Positions 43,680-51,346 of a stretch of 64,000 nucleotides of DNA are shown here, piece after piece. A model generated the notes under the pieces. The model was not told where the DNA came from, did no database searches, and saw nothing but the letters and a program-made list of their open reading frames with translations. Positions within the stretch are counted from its first letter, which is position 1. Each line of letters begins with the position of its first letter. The translations under genes were made by a program, and so were the position numbers. The stretch spans positions 62,001 to 126,000 of the forward strand of contig NZ_CP101456.1 in NCBI RefSeq assembly GCF_024362485.1. Reading direction: 5' to 3'. The DNA is from Natronobeatus ordinarius. Lineage in GTDB: Archaea; Halobacteriota; Halobacteria; Halobacteriales; Natrialbaceae.

Positions 43680-43786
43680 TTTTTACTATAGCGTTGGCTG
43701 TTCGCCTGCGTGTGTCGTTGACAGCCATCCTTCTCGATCGATCATTACCTCGAATCAATATTAAAATCGGCCCGCACCATAATATC

Positions 43787-43792
43787 TTTAAA
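43787..43792 (+). promoter_or_regulatory. TATA element of the large HDHAC protein gene
   Basis: TTTAAA (within ctttaaacaaat) is centred ~25 bp before the GTG at 43815, giving a leaderless transcript. The surrounding 43740-43800 is strongly A/T-rich. The string TTTAAACAA is identical to that before the gene at 41936. Confidence 0.6.
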
Positions 43793-43814
43793 CAAATGGA
43801 AATATTCTGTTACT

Positions 43815-46640
43815 GTGAGGAGTCTCGATAACCAACAGGTAGGCCGACGGACACGCAAATGTGGGGCGATCCTGCTCGTTGCACTGGTAGTTGGCAGTGT
43901 GGCACTCGTCACGGGAACTGGGGCGAGCGGGGATATCGCGCCCGAAGAAGCTGACGGCGTTGAGCTGCTTATCGAAACAAACGTCGATAACGACCACGCA
44001 TGCACACATGATGAACACGACGACAGGACACCGCTTGACGCGGGTGATTCGCCCGAGGATGCACCTGTTGTAACGGACGATCACGTTATCTGGAACGTCA
44101 CCACTGACGGGGGCGAGGGAGTCGTTCAATTCGATAACACTGAGCACGAGGTGTACCCTGGCCTCGACTCGTGGGTCTTCTACTACGCTGACGGTGACCT
44201 AGAGCCCGCCGACGGCGAGGTTCTGGAAACCGGAGACGTGCCTGAGTGCGGCCTCGACAGCTACGTCGAGGTAGAAACACCCGAGGACGGTGTGTTCAAC
44301 TTACAGCTCACGAGCGACGAACACGCTGACGACGACGCTGACGGTGCGGTCGGCGTGCAAGACGACATCAACGCTGACGACGAGAGCTTCGACGTAACGA
44401 CGTCGAACTACACGGAGCTCACTGACGGGGTCGTGCTCGTTGAGGACGGCCAGGGTAACGAGGAAACCTACGACTCAGTCGGCGAGGGCGAGACGCTCAT
44501 CGTCGACGTTAGCGGCGCTGGGCTCGACCTCAACGACGGAGAGGACGTTACCGCAACGCTGTACGAAAGCGACAGTCAGGAGAACGAACTCGACACCGAC
44601 AGCACGACCGTCGACGCGGCTGTCGGTGACGAGATCGAGGAGTTCGAGGTAGTTGACCGCAGCACGGACGAAGTGGCTGCGTACGTTCACGGTGACCACT
44701 GGCACGGCGAACTACCACACGTCGATGCGGGAGAGCACGTTTCGCTCGGTGCGAACATCGAGACCGCCGACGGCGAGGAAATCGACCTGAGCGGTGACGA
44801 ATACTCGCTCGGCGTCGAACTCGCCGACGAAGCTGCGGAAGGTGTCGTCGCCTTCGACGAGTATGGCGATCACGTGCACATTGAGGGTAAAGAGAAAGGA
44901 CACACTGAGGTTGTCTTCCAGCTCGTTCACGACGACCACGTCGACTACGAGACGCCCTCGATAGAAGTCGAGGTCGAACACCACGACCACGGAGACGGGA
45001 CCGAATTCGACGAGGTCGGCGTCTTTGAACTTCACCAGGACGGTAAGGTAGTCGCCTCGGTCGATGATGACGGGTGGGATGGCGAACTGCCTGGCATCGT
45101 CTTCGAACCGGGCGAGAAGCGGTACGGTAACTTCATCGCTGTTACCCTCAGCGCCGCGGCTGAAGATGAACACGGAAACGAAATCGAGCTCGGTCCCGAC
45201 TCTGCCTACGAACTCGGAGTCGAGCCCGTCGACGATACCGCTGAAAAACTGCTGAGCATTGATGAACGCGGAGACAGCGTTGTACTAGATGGTGAAGGGA
45301 ACGCTACGGCCGAGGTTGCCTTCCAGATTCGCGATGCAGATGGCACTGAGTATGAGACTCCAGTCACCACCATCGATATTGACGCGCCACAGGGAGTAAA
45401 ACTCCTTGCAGAGACGAACGTTGATCACGATCATGCTGCCTTCCACGGTGAAATCGATCCGCGGACACCGATCGACGCTGGTGCTGCACCCGGTGACGGG
45501 CCAGTACTAGAGGACGATCACGTCTACTGGAACGTGACGTACGACGGCAGTGCGGGTTACGTCACGTTCGATGCTCTCTCGGATGAGACCTTCTGGGACG
45601 GTCCGTTCGTCTTCTATACCGCTGATGGTTCAGTAGAACCTGTCAACGCAGAGGTTCTCGAACGCGGTGAAGTCGAGGAGATTGAAACCAACACGGGTAC
45701 CGTATATGAGACCGACACTATCGAGGAATACATCAAAGTCGAAACGCCCGAAGATGGAAAGATCCACCTCCAAGTCAGCAGAGACGTCACAGCGAACGGT
45801 ACTACTGTAGAGAACGACTTCGCTGGTATCGTTGCCGACGACGAGCCGCTGCCGGTCGCAGCCGACGGGCTGACCGACGCGGATGGAACCACGATCGATG
45901 ACGACGAGGCAACCGTTCAACTGGTTCGCAACGGGACGGTGCTCGCGGAAACCCACGGCGTGTCGATCGAGGACGGTGAAATCTCCGGAGCGACGATCGA
46001 CACCGAAGCGATCAACGACGACGTCGAACCCGGGCCGGCGACTGTCGTGATAGCGGGAGTCGAAACCGAAACCGAAGCCACTGTCGAACTCGTCCACGAA
46101 GCGTACACTCTCGAAACCGAATCTGCATCGAAGTCGCTGCCACAGCCGGCAATCCTGCACACCGAATCGATAGACACGATCGAACGATGGGACACTGAAA
46201 ACGGGACGTACGTCAGTCTCGGAGCACAGTACGACGACGGTGAACTCATCGATGATCCGGATGATCTCCACCGCGGATTCTACATCAGTGGGGAACACGA
46301 TGGCAGAATCGGATACGAGTTCGAGACGAGTAGCGTCCCAGCGCCTGGTGACGTCCACCTATCCAACGGCTGGCATCTTGCGAGTTCTAACTTCGCAGTC
46401 GATGCGGACGACGGTATCCGAACCCTCGACACAGATCTGGTGAACGTTGAGCCGGCTGCCAACGGTGTCACGGTCGTCGACACCCAGCAGCGGACGCAGT
46501 TGGATACATCATCGACAGTTGATACGTTCGACACTTACTGGATGTTCGTCGACGATCCCGAACGAACCGAACGTGGGGTAGTCAGCCCAAGCTACGACCC
46601 AGCTGAGCGTTCGGCGATTCTCCACGAAACGGACGAATAA
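43815..46640 (+). CDS. Large exported multidomain protein with two HDHAC domains and His-rich beta domains
   Basis: A 941-residue protein from GTG 43815. Hydrophobic signal ~17-36 (AILLVALVVGSVALVTGTGA). HDHAC domain 1 spans 48-167 (DNDHACTH, second Cys145). A linker domain follows (~185-270). Beta domain A (273-390) is full of His: HGDHWHG 292-298, HVH 353-355, HDDH 372-375, HHDHG 389-393. Beta domain B (398-522) has the same pattern without the His (DGWDG 419-423, GDSVV). HDHAC domain 2 spans 528-655, with both Cys lost (DHDHAAFH). The C-terminal ~270 residues are unrecognised and lack a membrane anchor. It probably binds metal outside the cell (inferred). It is followed 33 bp later by another HDHAC gene. 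Confidence 0.82.
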   Translation: MRSLDNQQVGRRTRKCGAILLVALVVGSVALVTGTGASGDIAPEEADGVELLIETNVDNDHACTHDEHDDRTPLDAGDSPEDAPVVTDDHVIWNVTTDGGEGVVQFDNTEHEVYPGLDSWVFYYADGDLEPADGEVLETGDVPECGLDSYVEVETPEDGVFNLQLTSDEHADDDADGAVGVQDDINADDESFDVTTSNYTELTDGVVLVEDGQGNEETYDSVGEGETLIVDVSGAGLDLNDGEDVTATLYESDSQENELDTDSTTVDAAVGDEIEEFEVVDRSTDEVAAYVHGDHWHGELPHVDAGEHVSLGANIETADGEEIDLSGDEYSLGVELADEAAEGVVAFDEYGDHVHIEGKEKGHTEVVFQLVHDDHVDYETPSIEVEVEHHDHGDGTEFDEVGVFELHQDGKVVASVDDDGWDGELPGIVFEPGEKRYGNFIAVTLSAAAEDEHGNEIELGPDSAYELGVEPVDDTAEKLLSIDERGDSVVLDGEGNATAEVAFQIRDADGTEYETPVTTIDIDAPQGVKLLAETNVDHDHAAFHGEIDPRTPIDAGAAPGDGPVLEDDHVYWNVTYDGSAGYVTFDALSDETFWDGPFVFYTADGSVEPVNAEVLERGEVEEIETNTGTVYETDTIEEYIKVETPEDGKIHLQVSRDVTANGTTVENDFAGIVADDEPLPVAADGLTDADGTTIDDDEATVQLVRNGTVLAETHGVSIEDGEISGATIDTEAINDDVEPGPATVVIAGVETETEATVELVHEAYTLETESASKSLPQPAILHTESIDTIERWDTENGTYVSLGAQYDDGELIDDPDDLHRGFYISGEHDGRIGYEFETSSVPAPGDVHLSNGWHLASSNFAVDADDGIRTLDTDLVNVEPAANGVTVVDTQQRTQLDTSSTVDTFDTYWMFVDDPERTERGVVSPSYDPAERSAILHETDE

Positions 46641-46673
46641 GCAGAGCTAAAACCCACTCATGACACAATTCCA

Positions 46674-48590
46674 ATGAAAAACTACAGCACACTCGTTATT
46701 GCTCTCGTGATGATTTCCATCGTCACAGCCGGTAGCGTGGCGATTGCAGTCGGGCAAGAGGAGCCACCAGGAAAACCCGCGAGTTTCTACGGTGAGGCCG
46801 TTGACGAAGATGGCAACCCTGCAGCTGTCGGTACAACGATCGTCGCTGTCGTCGATGGCGACGTTCGGGGACAGGTCACCGTCGATACCGCAGGTGAGTA
46901 CGGAGGCCCTGACGCGTTCGACGAGAAACTGAGTCTCGACAGCGCTGCAGGCGACGAGGTATCGTTCCACGTCGGAGAGCCAGCAGGCCCAGAAGCGCTC
47001 GAGAGTCCGATCAACCTGAGCCCAGGAACGAGTGAACAGCCACTCACGTTCCCGTCAGACACGTTCGAAGACGATTCGACTGCACCTGACCCCGAACCGA
47101 GGCCTGAGCCGGATCCCGATCCCGATCCTGACTCGGATGAATACGTCCTCGAACTACTTGCCGAGCAAAGCGTAGACCACGATCACGCTTGTCTTCATGG
47201 CGATTACGACGACCGAACGCCCCTCGAAGCAGGCAATTCGCCAGAGTCCGCACCCGTCGAAAGTGACGATCACGTTATCTGGAGTGTAACATACGAAGGA
47301 ACTGCGGGCTACGTCACGTTCGACGCTACCGACCACTGGTACGATGGGCCGTTCGTCTTCTATATGGCCGATGGATCGGTCGAACCCACCGAGGCCGACG
47401 TCCTCGAGAGCGGAGATGTTGCCGACGAATACTGTGACACGCTCGAGGAGTATATCAAAGTCGAAACACCTGACGATGGAACGATCGTCCTCGAGCTTAC
47501 TGATGGAGAGAACGTCGACTCTGCACCCTCCCAAGACGCTCCGAGAGACCGGTCCGACGGAGAAGAGCTGGAGGCCGTTATCGATACAGTACCGTCAGAA
47601 CCAGTCACCGGCGAAAATGTGACGATAACGGCCAGTGGATCCACTGGCGGCGACACAGCCATCGTTGCCTATGAGTGGACCGTTAACGGTGAGGTGTTGA
47701 CCGGAAAGCAGACCAACACGACTTTCGAGAAGCCCGGGAAGAAAGAGATCGAGCTGACTGTCGAAAACGAACGAGGAAACGTGGACACGAACACTACAAC
47801 GATCAACGTGTCGACACACTCTGAGCCGTTCTTCGAAGTAACCGAGCTTACTGTCTCTGAGAACGTAACACCAGGAACGCTCCACAACGTAACAGCAACG
47901 ATTACGAATACAGGTGAGGCCAACGGAACGGTAACGGTCACACACACGTTCGATGGTGAAAAACAGAACGAGAGTACTACGGATGTCAGGCGAAACGAGA
48001 CGGTCACAGTTGAATTTGGCAGTGTTGTTCCAGCTGTAGCAGGACAGTATCAGCACACAGTTAGCTCACCCGATGACAACGAATCGGCAACAATAACGGT
48101 CGAGAAACAGAATGGGACGGAATCAGAGAATAAAACAGAAGCGCACGAAGCAGGACAGGAACACGAGTCAGAGCAAGCGCACGGAACAGAACACGAAGCA
48201 GGACAGGAACACGAGTCAGAGCAAGCGCACGGAACAGAACACGAAGCAGGACAGGAACACGAGTCAGAGCAAGCGCACGGAACAGAACACGAAGCAGGAC
48301 AGGAACACGAGTCAGAGCAAGCGCACGGAACAGAACACGAAGCAGGACAGGAACACGAGTCAGAGCAAGCGCACGGAACAGAACACGAAGCAGGACAGGA
48401 ACACGAGTCAGAGCAAGCGCACGGAACAGAACACGAAGCAGGACAGGAGCACGAAGCAGAAGAAGACGAAGAGTCGGATGACTCTATAGCTGGGTTTAGT
48501 GTAGTAACCGCATTTGGAGCGGTTCTCGTATTCGTCATCCTTCTCGGGACACGCTTTGGCGACGTAGCGGAACCAGCTCACGAGTCGTAG
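46674..48590 (+). CDS. Membrane-anchored exported protein: HDHAC, PKD and CARDB-like domains plus His/Glu repeat stalk
   Basis: A 638-residue protein. Signal ~7-27. A small beta domain (~33-100, FYGEAVDEDGNPAAVGTTI). A Pro/Asp linker (~135-155). HDHAC domain ~158-277 (VDHDHACLH, GPFVFYMADGS, Cys254). PKD-like domain ~293-378 (ITASGSTGGDTAIVAYEWTV). CARDB-like beta domain ~385-475 with many N-x-T/S sites. Six 16-residue repeats EHESEQAHGTEHEAGQ (~490-600). C-terminal membrane segment ~606-630 (IAGFSVVTAFGAVLVFVILL), similar to but not a canonical PGF-CTERM. The order suggests a cell-surface protein holding the HDHAC domain away from the membrane on a His-rich stalk. It likely shares a transcript with the 43815 gene. 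Confidence 0.83.
   Translation: MKNYSTLVIALVMISIVTAGSVAIAVGQEEPPGKPASFYGEAVDEDGNPAAVGTTIVAVVDGDVRGQVTVDTAGEYGGPDAFDEKLSLDSAAGDEVSFHVGEPAGPEALESPINLSPGTSEQPLTFPSDTFEDDSTAPDPEPRPEPDPDPDPDSDEYVLELLAEQSVDHDHACLHGDYDDRTPLEAGNSPESAPVESDDHVIWSVTYEGTAGYVTFDATDHWYDGPFVFYMADGSVEPTEADVLESGDVADEYCDTLEEYIKVETPDDGTIVLELTDGENVDSAPSQDAPRDRSDGEELEAVIDTVPSEPVTGENVTITASGSTGGDTAIVAYEWTVNGEVLTGKQTNTTFEKPGKKEIELTVENERGNVDTNTTTINVSTHSEPFFEVTELTVSENVTPGTLHNVTATITNTGEANGTVTVTHTFDGEKQNESTTDVRRNETVTVEFGSVVPAVAGQYQHTVSSPDDNESATITVEKQNGTESENKTEAHEAGQEHESEQAHGTEHEAGQEHESEQAHGTEHEAGQEHESEQAHGTEHEAGQEHESEQAHGTEHEAGQEHESEQAHGTEHEAGQEHESEQAHGTEHEAGQEHEAEEDEESDDSIAGFSVVTAFGAVLVFVILLGTRFGDVAEPAHES
48144..48455 (+). repeat. 48-bp coding tandem repeat, six full units
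   Basis: The unit encodes 16 residues of His, Glu, Gln, Ala, Gly, Ser and Thr (cacgaagcaggacaggaaca, then cgagtcagagcaagcgcacg and gaacagaa). Six copies look identical at the DNA level, followed by a partial seventh. Complete synonymous identity indicates very recent expansion or ongoing homogenisation. Confidence 0.92.
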
Positions 48591-48757
48591 GATCTCCCGC
48601 AGAGACAGTACGGGCGTGCAGTATCGGAGAATTCTCGGGACTTGACCAACGGGCTTCGTTCGGCTTGCTCACTGTCGGCTTTGGCCGCGTATTATTATCC
48701 GCGCACCACTCAATAACAACCTTAACTAACTAGCACCCGAGTAGTAATAGACCAGAG

Positions 48758-49399
48758 ATGAAACTCACACGACGAAAGGTGTTCAAGGCCGGAACTGGAG
48801 CACTGGCAGTGGCTATCATGGGTGGCTATCCGACAGCTGTGTCGGCAACGTCGGATGACGACGATGAGGCGTCGGAGACGAAAGGACAGAGCCTCGAGTT
48901 ACTCGCAGAGGGGTCGGTTGGCCACGCTCACGCGTGTAGTCACGCCAAGTTCGACGACCGGACGCCACTGTCGGCCGCTGAAACCAAAGCCGATGCGCCG
49001 ACGGTCGACGACACGCACGTGATCTGGGAGGTCACCTACGACGGAGAGCAGGGATACGTGACGTTCGACGCGGACGGCCACTGGCGCGATGGACCGTTCG
49101 TCTTCTATCTGGCCGACGGTACTGCAAACGTCGTCGAGGGAACCGAAGTCGAACGGGACGACGTCGACGACGACGACTGTGAATTCCTGGACGAGTATCT
49201 CGTCGCCGATCACGCAAACGGCCAGATTACGCTCGAACTCGTTGCACAGTCGCCGCTCGAGGAGTACGCTACCGAGAACGGAGTCGTCGAAACCGAGGGG
49301 CTTCGTGGAGCGATCGACGACTGGCGTGAGGGAGATACCGAGACCGAGCTTCTCCGAGACGTGATCGACGCCTGGCGAAGTGGGGAGCCGATTAGCTGA
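48758..49399 (+). CDS. Tat-exported HDHAC-domain protein with dockerin-like tail
   Basis: A 213-residue protein with Tat signal LTRRKVFKAGTGALAVAI and cleavage near AVSA (about 30). HDHAC domain ~46-163: GHAHACSHAKFDDRTPLSA, VIWEVTYDGEQGYVTFDA, DGPFVFYLADGT, second Cys141 (DDDDCEFLDEYL) and QITLELV. The tail ~164-213, EYATENGVVETEGLRGAIDD then WREGD...LLRDVIDAWRSGE, is a dockerin-like two-helix module also present at the end of the convergent beta-propeller protein. It has no lipobox or membrane anchor, so it is likely secreted or held through the tail. Confidence 0.85.
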   Translation: MKLTRRKVFKAGTGALAVAIMGGYPTAVSATSDDDDEASETKGQSLELLAEGSVGHAHACSHAKFDDRTPLSAAETKADAPTVDDTHVIWEVTYDGEQGYVTFDADGHWRDGPFVFYLADGTANVVEGTEVERDDVDDDDCEFLDEYLVADHANGQITLELVAQSPLEEYATENGVVETEGLRGAIDDWREGDTETELLRDVIDAWRSGEPIS

Positions 49400-49499
49400 T
49401 CGAATCCGGTTACGAGTCAGGTACCGCCGATCGCACCCCGGCGTCGACGCGCGGCAGTGATTCTGCGTACAGAAACGTGTCCGAAAAGACAGTCAGTTC

Positions 49500-51029
49500 T
49501 TAGCTGCTTTCCCAGACGTCGATCACGTCCCGCAGCAGGTCCGTACTGATGTCTCCGCCGCGCCAGTCGTCGATCGCCTCGCGGAGGCCGTCGGTCTGGA
49601 CGTTGCCGTCGTCGTCGGCATAGTCGCTGACGTCACCATCGCTATCTTCAGCGGCGTATTCCGCCCAGACGTTGTGGTGACCGTGCGTGCCAAGTTCAAC
49701 GCGGGAGCCATTACTCGAGCAGTCGACGTGGGTGTCGATCGCGTACATGTTCGAGTCTTCGCCACCGTGGCCGGCGTCGGAACCGATGTACAACACTCCA
49801 TCGACTACTGTCGGAGACGAGCGGAAACCGGCAGCTTCCGTCTCGAACTGCCACTCTTTTTCACCAGTTGCTGTGTCGATTCCATAGACCGATCCACCGA
49901 TCTCGGAACCGATGTCAGCAACGAATACCGTGTCATTGACGACCGTCGGGGACGACTCGTCGATCCAACCCTCGGTCGCAAACGTCCATTCGCTCTCTCC
50001 CGTCTCGGCCTCGAGGGCGTGCAGGAGTCCATCGTTGCTACCGACATACACGGTGCCGTCAGCAACCGTCGGGGAGCCACGGATCCAGCCATCCGCCTCG
50101 ACTGTCCACTCTTCGGTGCCATCTTCGGCGTCGACAGCGTGAAGCCAACCGTAGTACTCCCACTCCTGCTGGGTGGTCACACCCTCGGTTAGGTCGCCCG
50201 TTTCAGGATCGATATTCGGAGACGCTGACGTCGCCGCTGCCTCGCCGTCAACTTGCTCTGTCAGGTGACTTCCGACGTAGACAGTCCCGTCCGCGACTGT
50301 GGCCGACGACGCGATGTCGCCTTCGGCCTGGAACCGCCACTCCTCTTCACCGGTTTCGGCGTCGATTGCATACAGGTGTTTGTCGGTTTCATCCCACCCT
50401 GCACCGATATACACGGTTCCGTCGACGACAGTTGGAGAGGTGGTGATCCAGTCTTTCGGTTCGTCGAAACGCCACTCTTGCTCGCCGGTCTCGGCGTCGA
50501 TTGCGTAGACGAAACCGCTGTTGTTTCCGACGTAAACGGTGCCATCGAGGACCGTCGGCGAGCCCCAGATGTGATTGAGGTCCTCGTAGTGAATGTCCCG
50601 CTCGTCGGTCTCGAAGCGCCAGAGATAATCGCCCTCCTCGGCGCTTCCGTCCTCCCACTCGGGGTCGACTGGGAGTGCGTACACCGAGTTGTCGTTACTC
50701 GCGATGTAAACGGTGTCGTCGATGACCGTCGGCGAGGGATTGATAATTCCTTCAGTCAGGAACTCCCACTGCTTCTCGCCCGTCGTTGCATCGAACACGT
50801 AGAGCACACCGTCCCGCGTTCCGACGTAGACCGTCCCATCGACGATTGTCGGTCCCGACTTCATCACACCGAAGTCCGTCTCGAACGACCACAGTTTCTC
50901 ACCGGCGTCACTCGCTTGCGTTTCAGGGGACTCTCGCGCCCCGGTAGTGCTCGAGAAAGCGAGAGCACCGACAGTACCAGCGGCGGTCAACTTTAAGACG
51001 TCCCGCCGTCCTAGACGCTGTTGACTCAT
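49500..51029 (-). CDS. Tat-exported PQQ-type beta-propeller protein with dockerin-like tail
   Basis: A 509-residue protein. Tat signal LGRRDVLKLTAAGTVGALAF; start ATG 51029 places the RR motif near the N-terminus, whereas GTG 51080 would bury it. About nine propeller-blade repeats of the form SPTVVDGTVYVGS ... YAIDAETGEEEWRF fill ~45-430, the pattern of PQQ-binding-like/BamB-type propellers; here they probably act as a binding scaffold rather than a quinoprotein, since no enzyme residues are evident. The last ~45 residues, YADDDGNVQTDGLREAIDDW then RGGDISTDLLRDVIDVWESS, match the tail of the HDHAC protein at 48758. Confidence 0.87.
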   Translation of the reverse strand: MSQQRLGRRDVLKLTAAGTVGALAFSSTTGARESPETQASDAGEKLWSFETDFGVMKSGPTIVDGTVYVGTRDGVLYVFDATTGEKQWEFLTEGIINPSPTVIDDTVYIASNDNSVYALPVDPEWEDGSAEEGDYLWRFETDERDIHYEDLNHIWGSPTVLDGTVYVGNNSGFVYAIDAETGEQEWRFDEPKDWITTSPTVVDGTVYIGAGWDETDKHLYAIDAETGEEEWRFQAEGDIASSATVADGTVYVGSHLTEQVDGEAAATSASPNIDPETGDLTEGVTTQQEWEYYGWLHAVDAEDGTEEWTVEADGWIRGSPTVADGTVYVGSNDGLLHALEAETGESEWTFATEGWIDESSPTVVNDTVFVADIGSEIGGSVYGIDTATGEKEWQFETEAAGFRSSPTVVDGVLYIGSDAGHGGEDSNMYAIDTHVDCSSNGSRVELGTHGHHNVWAEYAAEDSDGDVSDYADDDGNVQTDGLREAIDDWRGGDISTDLLRDVIDVWESS

Positions 51030-51346
51030 CGGCCCCACCTCCACCCCGTCGACGTTCGTGGCAGACCGCTGTTCCCCCACCTGACTGTCCGACAGTGTAT
51101 CGTCTCTGTCATCATTGGCACGTGATACTAATCAGTTAGCATCTTTTAATATTTTCGAATAATTCTTTGGCGAGTGTTGTTATCGAGATGGGCGTTGAAA
51201 CGGTTTACACCCGATCACGATCGAACGACCAGTACTGGCCGTTCTACTGCGAGCAGTGTGTGACTCGAGTTCGATCCCCTCGCTGATCTCGAGGGCGCGA
51301 ATGTCGTTCGGACCGTCGAAGGTGCCCTCGAGTGCGGGTCGGCCGG

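Larger units (their letters stand above)
42634..43688 (+). mobile_element. IS630-family insertion sequence
   Basis: A 1055-bp element with TA duplications at 42632-42633 and 43689-43690, as IS630 elements make. Imperfect terminal inverted repeats are present: left TAGTAACCGTTAGAATTTT, right (reverse complement) TAGTAAAAATTAGAAATAA. It carries two overlapping transposase frames. It lies between the first and second HDHAC-domain genes. Both DDE-domain acidic motifs are intact, so it may be active. Confidence 0.88.

Noticed and set aside
43797-43832. ATG at 43797 as start of the large HDHAC protein
   Set aside because: It is in another frame and meets a stop after 11 codons; the GTG at 43815 continues into the signal peptide and fits the TATA spacing.
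48050-48538. Reverse-strand Cys/Ser-rich 162-residue frame
   Set aside because: It is the antisense of the 48-bp His/Glu coding repeat; the Cys/Ser pattern arises from the complement of those codons.
51081-51346. Protein-like reverse-strand translation (PALEGTFDGPNDIRALEISE) downstream of the MFS gene, possibly a gene fragment
   Set aside because: Only a short stretch looks coding and it has no start or recognisable family; the rest of the gap is AT-rich promoter-like DNA of the propeller gene.
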